From positions 29,383,066 to 29,447,065 of the forward strand of contig JAMXIF010001253.1 of NCBI GenBank assembly GCA_028583685.1: a stretch of DNA of 64,000 nucleotides, in the 5' to 3' direction. The notes below the pieces were generated by a model. The model ran no database searches, was not told the origin of the DNA, and saw nothing but the letters and a program-made list of their open reading frames with translations. Below, one piece after another: positions 34,118-45,700 of the stretch (position 1 is its first letter; each line of letters opens with the position of its first letter). Position numbers and translations under genes: made by a program. This DNA is from Petaurus breviceps papuanus (lineage: Eukaryota; Chordata; Mammalia; Diprotodontia; Petauridae).

Positions 34118-36021
34118 CCGTGTTTCCCCGATAATAAGACCTTTCCCGAAAATAAGCCCTCCCCTTACTGTGTAAGATTCCTCTAAAATAAGCCCTCCCC
34201 CAAAAATAAGCCCTATTGAGATTGCTACTGTAGTGAAGGTGATCCCCTGCACTACACACTACATTACGGTACCCTCTGTATGCACTGTTCCCCCCCCCCC
34301 CTGTGAAACGCACGCCTCGCTCCGAGCTGCATCCAATCAGAGCTGCAGCAGTGAGCGCGTCATCCTGTACTTCCCCAGTGATTTGCTTGCTGGCGCCATT
34401 GAGAGCAGTGCCTCGGAGGAGAGCTGAGGCAGGACAACATAAAAACCTGGTATGTAATCGGGAGTGAGGGGGCATGATGGAGGATAAAAAGGGCATGATG
34501 GAGGAAAAAAGAAGAACTCAGGGGGCATGATGGAGTGAAAAGAAGGACTGATGGTCATAATTTTATTATTCTGTCTGTTTTGACCCCCAGACATGAGTAC
34601 AAAAAGGAAGAGCTATACTGTTGAGTATAAGAAAGCAATTGTAGAGGAGTCACATGGCAAGAATCTTGCAGTTTTCTGTAAAGAAAAACTTTTGGATCTT
34701 CGAATGGTCAGAAAAATGGAGAGCAGATTATAATAACCTCAATCAACAGGTGGATGAGGGAAAAGGGAAAAAGCGCAGGTCTGGATCAGGTCGGCAGCCC
34801 TTATATCCTGACTTGGAGATCCTCATTGGTGAATGGATTGCTGACAGGAGAGCAAAGGCCTTGGTTGTGCGCAGGGCTGATATTCAAGCATTTGCCCTTT
34901 CAATGGCACCAGAGTTTGAAATGGTCTCAGAAGGATTCAAAGCATCACAACACTGGTTGGACGGTTTCCTTCAACGGTATGAACTGTCCCTAAGAAGATC
35001 AACAACACTGTTTAAGCTGGAAGATGCTGAAGTTATTAAACGTGCACTTGCATTCAAGTCCTTTATTGATAGGATCGACATTTCCAAGTACCAAACCTGC
35101 AATATGATTGCTATGGATGAAACTGCAGTGTTTATGGGACAAGGATCTCAAACAACAATTCATCACAGGGGTGCAACGTCAATCTACATTCCCACCACTG
35201 GCTATGAAAATGCACGGGTCACCTGTGTTTTGGCAATTCGTTTGGATGGAAAGAAAGCCACACCTGTAATCATCAGTAAGGGCAAGAAAGATAAGATTGA
35301 ACGTGTATCTGGCATTTACATTCTTGAAACCGAAAAAGCCTGGTGTACACAAGCTGTTATAAGAAAGTGGGTTGATTTAATGCTGCCACTTGTTATGCGA
35401 GGTAACCAAAGAGGTCTGATAGTCTGGGATTCAGCCAGCACTCACCACGCTAAAGAAATGAAGAACTTCCTTGCAGAGAGAAGAATAGATCAAGTAATGA
35501 TTCCTGCAGGAGTGACTGCCTATCTCCAGACCCTTGATATTGCAATAAAGAAGCCATTCAAGGACCATTTGCGCATGGAAGTCAATGACTACATTGAAAA
35601 TAGAATGGAAAGAAATTAGCGTGGAAACTTTGTGAAGCCCTGTCTGCAAGAAGTCGTGACTTGGGTGAAGAAGTCATGGGATAAAATTACTGACAGCTGT
35701 GTCGCCAAGGCACTACGAGCAGGTTACCTGGACAAGACATATTCATTTAAAGAGAGCTATATTGCTGGACATGACAGATTGGGTCCACTTCTTCTGAAGG
35801 AAATGGAGGCGCAAGACATCCAGGACGGAATTCAGGGTATGGACACTTATGACGATGTTGTTGAAGAAGATGACATGATCATTATTGAATAAAGGTACAT
35901 TTTTTTGTTCACATTTACCTGTTTATTAAAATTGCTGTCAATGTTCATTAAAATAAGCCCTCTGGTGTTTTTCTGTCCAAAAAAATTAATAAGACAGTGT
36001 CTTATTATCGGGAAAACACGG
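34118..36021 (+). mobile_element. pogo-superfamily DNA transposon, nearly complete
   Basis: A 1904-bp element with a TA target duplication (34116-34117 and 36022-36023). Its terminal inverted repeats of about 23 bp start CCGTGTTTCCCCGATAATAA on the left and differ by one base on the right. It carries one transposase gene (34593-35892) with one frameshift and one internal stop. A 427-bp deletion derivative sits at 29185-29611. Low damage suggests a relatively recent invader compared with the MIR, L2 and CR1 fossils around it. It ends about 1.5 kb upstream of the CWC15 promoter region. Confidence 0.93.
34593..35892 (+). pseudogene. pogo-type transposase (Brinker-like HTH, CENP-B-type HTH, DDE), two lesions
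   Basis: A cut-and-paste transposase acting on the element's own TIRs. The likely start is the ATG at 34593 (MSTKRKSYTVEYKKAIVEES), giving a Brinker-type DNA-binding domain. The frame shifts near 34710, after which the long frame (to 35619) continues KWRADYNNLNQQ. A CENP-B/Tc5-type HTH follows (SGSGRQPLYPDLEILIGEWI to ASQHWLDGFLQRYELS), then the DDE nuclease. The catalytic Asp residues appear intact: MDETAVF (Asp codon 35116), VWDSASTHH (35428) and TLDIAIKKPF (35536), spaced DD35D. A TAG stop at 35617 interrupts the frame, which resumes to TAA at 35890-35892 with an acidic tail. By family knowledge it resembles POGK-like and pogo transposases. It is not active as read, and domestication is not indicated. 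Confidence 0.9.
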
Positions 36022-36023
36022 TA

Positions 36024-36490
36024 ATTTCCTTATCTGTAGGATCAGAAGGATTTAAATTCTATAAAAAATGACTTCTGAATATAGCAAACATATATTAGAA
36101 ATCTCATGAAAGTGTATACAAAACCATTGGAATCTTTGGGTTCGTGAACACTTCTTCCCTCCAAAATGAGTAGTGGCTCAAGGCATTGCTTAAACCACTA
36201 GCTTTTAGTCTTTTTGAAGTTGAAACATCCATGGATCTGTGACAAAAGCTACAGTATCTGTTATTTCACGCCTGTGGAGGAATTTCTGCAGCAGAAGCAG
36301 ATTCTATCAAAGTAACCTTCAACTCTGCTTAGAACATGTGTCCTAAGGAATTCTCTTGTGGCACAAAGAAGTTAAATGCTTTGCCCAGTGTCAAGAACCA
36401 ATGTAGCAGGGGCAAGACTTGTACCCAATTCTTTATTCCTGTCTCTGAACTCTTCCACTACTCCAGGATATCTCTAACCCCTATTACTTG
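36024..36490. other. Intergenic, nothing recognised
   Basis: No gene was recognised. A short MIR-like scrap (AATGCTTTGCCCAGTGTCAA) lies near 36377. Confidence 0.45.
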
Positions 36491-36499
36491 ATTTGGGTT

Positions 36500-36688
36500 C
36501 ACAGGGTTGGGGAACCTGTGGCATTAAGGCCACATTTGGCCCTCTAGGTCCTCAAGTATGCCTGTTTGAATGAATCAAACTTCACAGAACAAATCCCCTT
36601 AATAAAAAGATTTGTTTTGTAAAATTTGAACTCAGTCAAAAGGCTGCATCCAAGGACTTTGGCCACTTGTAGCCTAGGGGCCCTGGAT
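36500..36688. mobile_element. hAT-like palindromic MITE, degraded
   Basis: CAGGGTTGGGGAACCTGTGG at the left and GGCCACTTGTAGCCTAGGGG near the right form imperfect inverted ends around ACAAATCCCCTTAATAAAAA. The layout is that of a palindromic nonautonomous hAT element common in marsupials. No 8-bp duplication could be confirmed. Confidence 0.5.
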
Positions 36689-36875
36689 GAAGAGACATAT
36701 CTCTGGTTGGGGGAAACCTCTCTGCTAATGCAAATCAGTAAACTGTTTGCAATTTAGTAATTCACTAATAACTCTTAAGGGTTGTTGGAGCATTGAGAGG
36801 GTTCAATAAGTTGCCTCTTAAGATAGTAGGGGTCAAAGCCAGGACTTTCTGTCTTCCAGGTCTGCTCTGTGGTCC

Positions 36876-37080
36876 ACTCCAGCGGTACTCAACTCAAAAA
36901 TGGGGCAATACTAATTCACACATAAGGATGCCTGCAGCTGTATATTGACTTAGTTTTAAAATGTAGTTGTATCTGTTTTATTAAATATGTCTCAATTACA
37001 TGTTAATCTGGGTCTGGGGATGTGGCAGACCCATGCAGTCTGTGTTTCACACCTCTGCACCACACTGTCTCTTTTCTGAT
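36876..37080 (+). mobile_element. Interspersed repeat, second copy antisense at 51955-52150
   Basis: CAGCGGTACTCAACTCAAAA, TGTATATTGACTTAGTTTTA, TGTATCTGTTTTATTAAATA, CTCAATTACATGTTAATCTG and GTGTTTCACACCTCTGCACC. The reverse of 51955-52150 follows the same order. Family name not known to me. Confidence 0.6.
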
Positions 37081-37479
37081 TTTTTAAAATTACTTTTTAT
37101 TATATCCCTGCTCTAAGATAAAAGCTATTAACACTATAAATTAAACTCTTATGCTGTAAGGTATTCACAAGAGCGACGAGCCGGATTAAAAAAAAAAAAC
37201 ACAAAGACAGTAGGTACGCCCCTGTACATTTTCTTGCCCGTACTTGGGTAGAACTCTCCTCTGCTCTTCAGCCATCATCACAACCCATTCCAAACTCTCT
37301 CTGGCTGCCTGACCCTGGTCCTTGTCCTTGGATTTTTAATTCTCAACAGGGATGGAACTAACGCAGATTTGGAGGCAAGGGGCAGAGGCCTTCTAGTTTT
37401 TCTGTCGTTGCCTGGATACCAATGGGGCACCTAAGGAGTCAAACAGTGACAATGTCGAGACAGGGCCACATGACTGGCC

Positions 37480-38280
37480 CGCATCCTTTTCCGTCTCCCC
37501 AGGGGGTGTTCCTTCTACGGCTCTCTCCTCAGGTTCAGTGAAGCTCTGGGTTTTCAATAACGTATCCATCCCTCTCCACAGGGATAAAACGGGCGGCCTA
37601 GGCTGGTGGACCAGTCACCCTCAAGGTAGGGACTCACAGTGGACCCCTGGAGGCCACACGAGTGCGGCGCCGTCAACAAGCCACAGCTTCCTTCCTTGTG
37701 GCTCCCTGCAGTGCAGGGGCGAGGAAAATTGGGGCGCGGTGAGGAGGTGAGGGCTTTGGAGAGAAGAGTGGGAGGGTGAAGGAGCCCAGGAAATATTGGA
37801 TAAACGAACGTTTGCAAGGCGAACTACGGCAGACCGGAAGGGACAGGCTCAGGCATTCCTCTCCCGGATGCCCCAGTGACTTCCGCTTCTATTCCCGCCC
37901 CTTCAGAGGCCTTTCTCCCTGATGATTGGTTGTTGGCTTTAGTCATATGACGCCTTCCGTTAAGCGCCTCTCCTCCCTCTTGTTTTTCTTTTCCGGTAAA
38001 AGAGTCGAGTTGTTCCCAAACTCTATGCTCTTCGGGGTCCCGGCGCGGAGAGTTGTGGGAAGGTGGAGGAGTAATGGTGCTGGCGTAATATAGGAGGGCT
38101 GTGGGACCCTAACTCGCCTGAAGTAAGTGACGCCGGAGGCCTCTCTCCGTGGCTCGCGGGAGGGAAAGGCTTTTTGGGGAGGAGTGGGGATGGGAGATGG
38201 GGAAAGGCAGGGGAGCTGAAGGGAGAAGCCGAGCCGCACGGATGCCAGGGCTCTGGGGTCGGGTGTGAAGGTAAGGCCCG
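37480..38280 (+). promoter_or_regulatory. CpG-rich promoter of CWC15
   Basis: A GC- and CpG-rich stretch just upstream of the first CWC15 exon, in sharp contrast with the AT-rich flanks. ETS-like motifs occur at 37834-37840 (CCGGAAG), 37879-37886 (ACTTCCGC), 37954-37959 (CTTCCG) and 37991-37996 (TTCCGG). An inverted CCAAT box (GATTGG) is at 37924-37929, and a TGACG half-site overlaps 37949-37953. No TATA box was seen. This is the layout of a constitutive housekeeping promoter, fitting a core splicing factor. A separate GC-rich part at 37500-37760 could belong to an upstream or divergent transcript. Confidence 0.75.
38000..38122 (+). other. Probable noncoding first exon of CWC15
   Basis: A strong donor, GAA|GTAAGT, sits at 38122/38123 inside the CpG-rich promoter and 1.5 kb upstream of the coding start. 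The transcription start cannot be placed, so 38000 is only a nominal left edge. The exon would be purely 5' UTR. Confidence 0.5.
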
Positions 38281-38513
38281 GGCTCGGGATGCTGCTTGTT
38301 GGTGCCTTGGTCTTTGCTGTTAAAAGGCTCAGTAACCCAGCCCTGGGGCTCCGGCCACCCTTGGAGCACAGCCTCCTCAGATTTCTGGTGGTACTTCGCC
38401 AGGTCACTCTCCTTTGCATTAGTTACATGGGGATGGGCCGCTCTCCCCATTAGAGAGTAAGTTCCTTGAGGTCAAGCTCTGTGGCATCTTCCTTTGTACT
38501 CTTGACGCCTGAA

Positions 38514-38721
38514 AAACAGACCTGTTAAAGGCCAAGGTTCCTCAGTGCATCTGGGGCCATCTCCAGTCATCCTGATCCATATCTGGGCACTAGATCCAGA
38601 TGACTCCAGAGGAGAAAGTGAGGCTGGTGACTTTGCACAGCCCTCTCTCCAATTCACTCGAACGTCATGGCATCACCTCCGTGACGTCATGGTCCTCTTT
38701 AAGAAGAAAGGACAAACAGTA
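38514..38721 (+). mobile_element. SINE with RTE-like 3' tail, in CWC15 intron 1
   Basis: CTGTTAAAGGCCAAGGTTCC, ATCTGGGGCCATCTCCAGTC, GATCCAGATGACTCCAGAGG, GTCATGGCATCACCTCCGTG and ACGTCATGGTCCTCTTTAAG, ending GAAAGGACAAACAG. The tail matches the 3' end of the RTE LINE at 8641-9960, so RTE machinery probably moved it. It lies about 390 bp after the exon 1 donor. Confidence 0.75.
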
Positions 38722-39104
38722 CTGCTAGGATGTGGTAATATAAATAGCAGGCAAGCTCAGCTTCTGACAGAGGGGGAGGAACAAGTAACTTCCAGCTCCC
38801 TGAAACTGGTGGAAAATAGATTCCCCCCCCCCCCCAGTTAGCATTGGACGTCACCGTTTAGTAACAACAGCAAGAGAGCAACAAGAAGTATGTTGTGATA
38901 ACTTTTACTCCAGAAAATTGAAGGATATGAGTATTAAGGATGAGAATTTTGCCTGTTCACCTAAACTGTCAGGTTTAGCACAGGCCAACTTTAAACTGGA
39001 GAGAATGAACTTATGCTTTTGTTTCTTTCAGTTTTCTCTTACTCCTTTAAGGTTCCTAAGATGGTTTTGTGGGTGGGTTTTGTTTTTAACCACTCTGTTT
39101 CTTG

Positions 39105-39278
39105 GTAAGAGTACTGACTTTGGAATTAGAGGATGTGGTCTCAGCTCCTGGCTGGATAATCCCTCTGTGGCCTTGAGACATTCACTTAAGCTTCTTTGGC
39201 TTCTCTTTCCTTATCTCTTCCTGAAGAGAATAGCCTAAATGATCTCTCAAGTCCTTTGCAAATCTAAATTCAGTGAAG
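39105..39278 (+). mobile_element. MIR fossil in CWC15 intron 1
   Basis: GGTAAGAGTACTGACTTTGG, GCTCCTGGCTGGATAATCCC, TAAATGATCTCTCAAGTCCT and TTTGCAAATCTAAATTCAGT, in MIR order. Confidence 0.65.
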
Positions 39279-39612
39279 ACAGTGAAGACCAGGCTTGTTG
39301 AGAATCAGGCAGTGGTCCTAAAAATTATCATTTCCTCACTTTTATAGGACTTTTAATTTACTGTGGTAGGTCATTGTTTTGGGGGAGTGTGTTCTCAATA
39401 TATGTGCTGTGGTGATGTTTATTTGGTCTTTTGATAAAGGCACAGATAGAAAAAGATTTATTGAAAAAGAGGATAGTGGCAATAAATTCAGTTAAAAGAA
39501 TTTTGAAAGCTTTGCATAGGATTTTAATTCTACTTTACAATTAGTAATTTTATTAAGTATATATATGTATACTTATGACTGAATATAACTTTATATCAAT
39601 GAAGCATCGAAG

Positions 39613-39743
39613 ATGACAACAGCAGCAAGGCCTACATTTGAACCTGCGAGAGGTGGAAGAGGAAAAGGGGAAGGTGATTTGAGTCAGCTTTCCAAGCAGT
39701 ATTCAAGCAGAGATCTACCTTCTCACACGAAGATTAAATACAG
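39613..39743 (+). CDS. CWC15 coding exon 1 (residues 1-43 plus 2 nt)
   Basis: Starts at ATG 39613 and reads [20 protein letters not shown] onward to KIKY, ending CAG|GTAATA (donor at 39744). The upstream acceptor is probably the AG at 39603-39604 (CAATGAAG|CATCG), eight bases before the ATG. Its pyrimidine tract is weak, so the exon's left edge is uncertain. Confidence 0.97.
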
Positions 39744-42700
39744 GTAATAATGGCTAACTTTTTCTTGTCTTAGAGAGATTTTTTTTTCTTGTAAAGCAGA
39801 AGAAATTTTGTGTGGTTATGAAATGAACTCTTCTAGTTACCAGGGTATAGCTATATATGCTATTTTGCCAATTATCAGAGAATTAGCAATAAAATATAAA
39901 CATCAATATAAATTTCATCTTTAATGTATAATGAAGATGTTTTCAGTGTTGCATTTACCTCTATACACACACACATACAATTACTGCTATCAAAGCACAA
40001 ACATAATAATGATCATAAAAACTCTTCTGTACCATGAGATTGTATTTTTATGGCCTTAACATTTAATTTAGATTCGGTTTTTCTTTCCTGCTAAATATGG
40101 ACTACAATGTGCCTACTATGATTCAAGTGTATTTAATTCCTTGCATTTAGTCCATCCTACCAATAGCAGCAAGAACTTTTTTAAAATTGTAAACATTATT
40201 TTCATCATTTTATTCCTTATCAAAAATCAGACTCCAGGTTTCCTGAGCACCTCACACATGCATTTAGACCTTGAAGTATTATAATGGGTTTTTAAGTACT
40301 GTTATAAGTCTCCTTACCTATGATGTGACTCTTGTGCTAATTTGAATTTCAGGCATTCAAATATATTCACTCCCCGTCTCATATTACTTGCTTTACCCTT
40401 TTCTATAAGCCACAATAAAAAATAATCAGTAATATCTAAACTCCATAAAAAAGTCATTTGGATATAATGAGTATAAAATTCTTAATATATACCTAGAAAA
40501 GCTAGATTCAAGCTTTTAAGCTTGAATGCAGAGGTTAAAGAATAAAGGTGAAACCTAAAATACTTGGGTCTTCTCAAAGCAAGACGTGTTGAGCATAAAG
40601 ATAATCAAGGAGACAGACTTAATAGAATCCTGAAATTAAAGTTGAATGAGAATAATACATTAAGAGCAATTAATACCTACTCCATGCCAGTTTTAATGTA
40701 CATTTTTGGAGCTTTAAAATAGTCATAACAGATTTGAAAAGTATCCTAACACATCCTCTACAATATGAATGAAACATAGGATCCATCACTGTAAAGTAGC
40801 TATAGAAAGAGATTCTCCTAGAAGCACAGAGATTGATAGACATTCTTTTTTTCTTTTTTAAAGCAATTGGGGTTAAGTAACTTGCTCAAGTTTACACAGC
40901 CAGTTATTTCTGGGTGTGGTGCTAAGTATCTGGGCCCGGATTTGATCCCCAGGTCATCCCGACACTGGAGCCGGTGCTCTTACTCACTGAGCCACCTGGC
41001 CTCCCCGATAGACATTCTTAAAGCACATAATAATCAAGTCTAAAATCTACAGAAATATTTTTAGAGCAAGCAGACATTACTTCACCGGGCAATATAGTAA
41101 ATACCATTAGTTTTGTTCAGTATAACTGAGAGTGGATAACCTCTTGGAGGATTGTTTGAAATGGCTAAGATCTAAGAAGATAATCAGAAGAATGTCATAG
41201 GAGACATCCACATGGATTCTGCCTTAACCAACAACATATTAACAAAGAAGCATTGAATAGATGACTTAATTTTAATTGTGGTTTTGTTTGAGCAAATGGA
41301 GGAATTTATGATAGCAGTTCAGGTCAGTGCCTCCAGAAATTACAGAAGGATTATCTTTAAGGATCCCAGACATAGTAGTAATCAATTATATTATCAATTA
41401 AGGAAACAGGAGAAATTATGAAACATATTCAAGCTGTAAAAATTTAGCACCTACTACATACCTAGTATGACATGACTTGGTGGCTAGAATTATATACTTC
41501 TGGAGCTATTATCTTTTATAGACTATTAAATCTCCATACTACAAATAGCTCAAAATCGGGAGAATTCAACCAGTAAATTAGATTGGAACTGGAACATTGT
41601 CACAAACCAGACTGTTATTCTTAATCACCTAGACATAATTATCATAAATGTATAAAAAATTAAAAATAGTGTTTTAATAACTGTCACCAAGCCAAATATT
41701 AATAATCTGTAAACTACATGGAATGAAAGGCTTTCAAAATACCAAGAGAAAACAGAGTATATATGTGAGAACATGAGTTAATATGCCATGCCTCTTGTCC
41801 TCTTTGCTATTAGGATTGAACCAAGGGTGCTTTCATTGAGCCTATAGATGCTAAGTTTACATTTGGATATTTTTATTTAACTACAAAGAGTAGTTATTTT
41901 AATCACCTGTGCAATAATACATAGAACATTAAATATAAAAGAATAATGATTTATCTGCCTCAAACCTGTTGAAAAAGATGAGAATGAAATGTCAGTAATG
42001 ATAGCTTACGTTTGTATACAATTTTAATTTTTGCAAAGTCCTTTATAGATATTTCATTTAAGCCTCACAATAGCCCTGTGAGAAATGTGGCATTATTAAC
42101 CTGCATGAGGATACTGAGACCCAAGAGAGATTAAGTGACTGTCCATAGTCACACACTTAAGTGTCAGATAACAATCCAGGTTTTTATGAATCTAAGAGTA
42201 GCCCTCGTACACACTACAACACAATGCTATTGCACACACCATTCTTTTCCTTGGAGATTCTTTTGCCCACCTACTTACTCTCTTATCTTCATGTGCTTAT
42301 CCATTTTAAAAACATTTTTCAAAACTTTTATCACTTTATTAAATTCTTCTAGACTCAATTCTGTTTGTCTTCAACCACTAACTACTATCCTTAGTACTGT
42401 ACATGTGCACAGTTTAAGTGGTTTTCATTTATATTTTTATGTAGTTTTGTTTGAATTTTCTTTCCTCTTTGAGTATAGTTCTCAAATGCTTCATAAACCT
42501 TTGTTCCTGCTACAACACTTTTTACATAGTTGGTAACAAAATATTGTTAGCCTGATGCCCCTTTGAAGAAAGATAATATTTGACTACAAGTGTATGGAGA
42601 AGTGCCAAGAAATACATCCTTAAGTAGCACAAGGAATAAGAATATTCCATACTTTTTAAAAGTTTACTTTCATAGCCTAGATTTCAGAATATTTTAATAA

Positions 42701-45700
42701 ATCCTAAATGAAAATTCAGCATAGAACATCATATCAGATACTTCTGTCATATGTGTAATAACTTTAATACAGAAATTGTCTCAAGCTCATTATGCTTAAA
42801 ATGAATATCTTTCTAAAAAATGAAGTTCTCCATATAGCAGGTAGTCTTTATAAAGACAGATGTACCAGAAAAAAAGCAACTAAGTGAATAGAATAACTGA
42901 CAAATTAGAAGAACAGATTGCACCAAAAAGAACATAAAATCTGTTCTCTTCCTCTTTCCATCTTCAGAGATGGACATCTATTTCATACTTCAATATTTCA
43001 TTGAATTTATGACTTCCTCAGCATGGAATATGCTTATCTGCAATGCAGATTGCATCCCAGGCATACCTTATCCGGTGCAATTCTTGTTCTGTGTCTTATT
43101 GTCTTACCTTAAATATCAATCAAAGAACTAATAGCCAATGTGCTAGAAGACTTTCTCTGCTTCTTTTAATAATTTGTATTTCCCAATGTGCTGTCTTTCC
43201 ATTATTCCTTGCTCTCACTTTATAATTGGTGCACTTTTCTGGTCATACATGTTCTTGGTGATGTTTTAATGCCACATCTGAAGCTGAAATGTTTTTCACC
43301 AATGTAGTGGAGCATGTTGATAGGCAGTATACATTTTTCCATTGCCCTATGGGCTACTGTCAATTATCATTCTTCAGAGATTTGGTGTTCTGTAATTTGC
43401 AGTCCTATGTTATCACTGAGAGAATAATAACTTTAAAAATAAAGGATTTTGAAAAAGTAAGGAACTTGGGATCATTGTGAAAGTGCTATGAAGTTTCCCA
43501 GGTGTGATCCGGCCCACTCTACAGTGTAGTGGATAGAATAGTAGATTTAGAAGTGGAGCACCTGGTTTTAATTTCAGGTCTTCTGTTTTTATTTGGTTAA
43601 TTTCCTCATCTATAAAACAAAGGAGTCTACTAGACAATCTCTATGGTACTTGTAGGCTCATGATCCTGCAGAACTAATAATTGACATTTTCATAGCATAC
43701 AGGTATACATTTTCATTTGTGCCTTACAACAACCCTACAATCTAGTACTGCAGGAACTATTTATCCGTATATCACAGATAAGGAAATAGCTTTGTAAATG
43801 TTAAATTAATTGAATGTTATAGTCATACAACTAATAAGTTGCTAGAGGTAGAATTTGGATCCAAACCTTTCCTGACTCCCAAGCACAGAGCTCTTTCCTT
43901 TCCTATTCAGTTTTAGACACATATCATTGTTCAAGGAACTAAGGAATTTACTTAATTGGGTGCCTGTCCGACTGTGGATATTTTTCCATTGACCAAGAAG
44001 AATAGAATAATATGTGATGGTCTGGGCCACACACTTTATTCCTCTACCTTTTTTTCCCTAGTGTGCTTGGTTAAACTGATTACTTTTGAGTAATTAACTC
44101 TAATCTCATTAAGGAGACCTTGCTGGTTGTCATCTGCAAGCAAAAACTTCTGAAGAATCCATCAATAGGGAATCACTTTTCTATATGGACTTTATACAGG
44201 GTATCTTCCATGACACTGGCAGACAACTTTGGTGAGCATTATGTCTCCCCTTTTTTTAATGCTTTGCCAATCATTCTGATGAATAAAATGGTCATGATTT
44301 AATTTTTATGATCTTATTTGTGGGAGACATATTATGGAAGGCAAACCTTTAAGACTGCATTTTTGTTCTACAGAGTCAAACACCCTTTTTGTAATTAATG
44401 AACAGCATACAGATTTTAGTGTCAGCATTTCTTAGTTGTGTGACTATGCTCTGCTGTAGAAAAGAATCTACAAATATTCCTTTTCATTAGTACTTAAATC
44501 ATTTCATATTGCATCAGAAATAAACTCAATAAATAGACCATTCTCAAAAAGATTTTACAGATATGAGAAATTAAGCATCATAGTCAGGAGTTGCTCATGT
44601 CTTCTGATAGTCTTTTCACAGGGGAAATAATATTGCCTATGATTTTTCCCATTTTTTTAATGTTTCCTCTTTGAAATCTTGAGCTATATAATTCATCTCT
44701 GAGTACTTTTGAAATTGTTTTGCCTCTATGTAGATTTCTTCTATATACATTTGGTGAAGTTGAGGTGCTCTTCATGACATCCTAATTACTGATGCTACTT
44801 CTTCGATTAATAGATTGGGTTCTGGTGTAGAGGAGTCCAATTCCAGTTTTTTATTTCTAATGAAAATAGCTTGCTGTAAAAATATTAGCAGATATTGTCT
44901 GTTTTTTTCTCCTTCCAGTTTAATCTACGTGTTGAGCGTTTCCATATACATAGAAAAGATTTTAAACAAAGCCACAATCTATTATGTAAAACTTACGTTT
45001 AAAAAAATAGAATAAATTCAATGTATTCATTTTAAATCTGTTATCTGTTTTATTCTGAATCTCTTGTTCTCTTCTGTGCACTTAAAAAATGCTACAATGA
45101 CCTTTTCTTCATTCCTTTTTCCCTCACAAACTAAAAACAAAAAATCCTACTTTATAACAAATAAGCATGGTCAAACAAAGCAAATCCACACATTGGCCAT
45201 GTCCAGAAATTAGTATCTTAGTTTTCCCCTGAATTGTCTTAACTCTTCCTCAGGTTGTAGCCAGTTTACTTCATCATTGAACCTCCCCAACAGTTATTAG
45301 TCATTGCATTGATCAGATTTCTTAAGTCTTTCAAAGTGTTTTTCTTTAAAATATTGCAGTTATTGTGTAAATTTTTCTGGTACTGCTCATTTCAGTCTAC
45401 ATCTTTGATTTGTTTTCCTCAGTGACTCTCCATTAGGGAAGAAGCCTCCTACCCATTAATTATCAAATTAACATTCTTTTCAAATTGTCTTTGATTCAGA
45501 ACTATTTGACTGGTTGGTTTGTAAACAAGCTCTAATTTTTTTTTAAGTCTTCATGTTTCCATTTTATTTCTGTGTTAGACAAACTACTCAAGATGCTCCT
45601 GAAGAGGTTCGCAACCGTGATTTCAGGCGAGAACTAGAAGAGAGAGAGAGAGTTGCGGCTAGAGAAAAAAACAGAGATCGTCCAACCAGGGGTACCTGAA

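Larger units (their letters stand above)
39744..45578 (+). other. CWC15 intron, about 5.8 kb
   Basis: GT at 39744 and AG at 45577-45578. It contains an antisense SINE at 40848-41006, an antisense MIR at about 42005-42165, a sense MIR at 43515-43660 and an antisense MIR at 43675-43905. The remaining text is AT-rich and unrecognised. Open frames such as 42135-42536 (133 codons) lie inside the intron with no domain. Confidence 0.85.

Noticed and set aside
34089-34594. Open frames in the 5' part of the pogo element
   Set aside because: They lie in the noncoding TIR-proximal region and out of frame with the transposase.
37943-38450. Long minus-strand open frames (158 and 113 codons) across the CWC15 promoter and first exon
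   Set aside because: They result from high GC content with few stop codons, have no recognised domain, and overlap each other in different frames.
42135-42536. 133-codon open frame inside a CWC15 intron
   Set aside because: No domain, low-complexity hydrophobic composition, and it starts in an antisense MIR.
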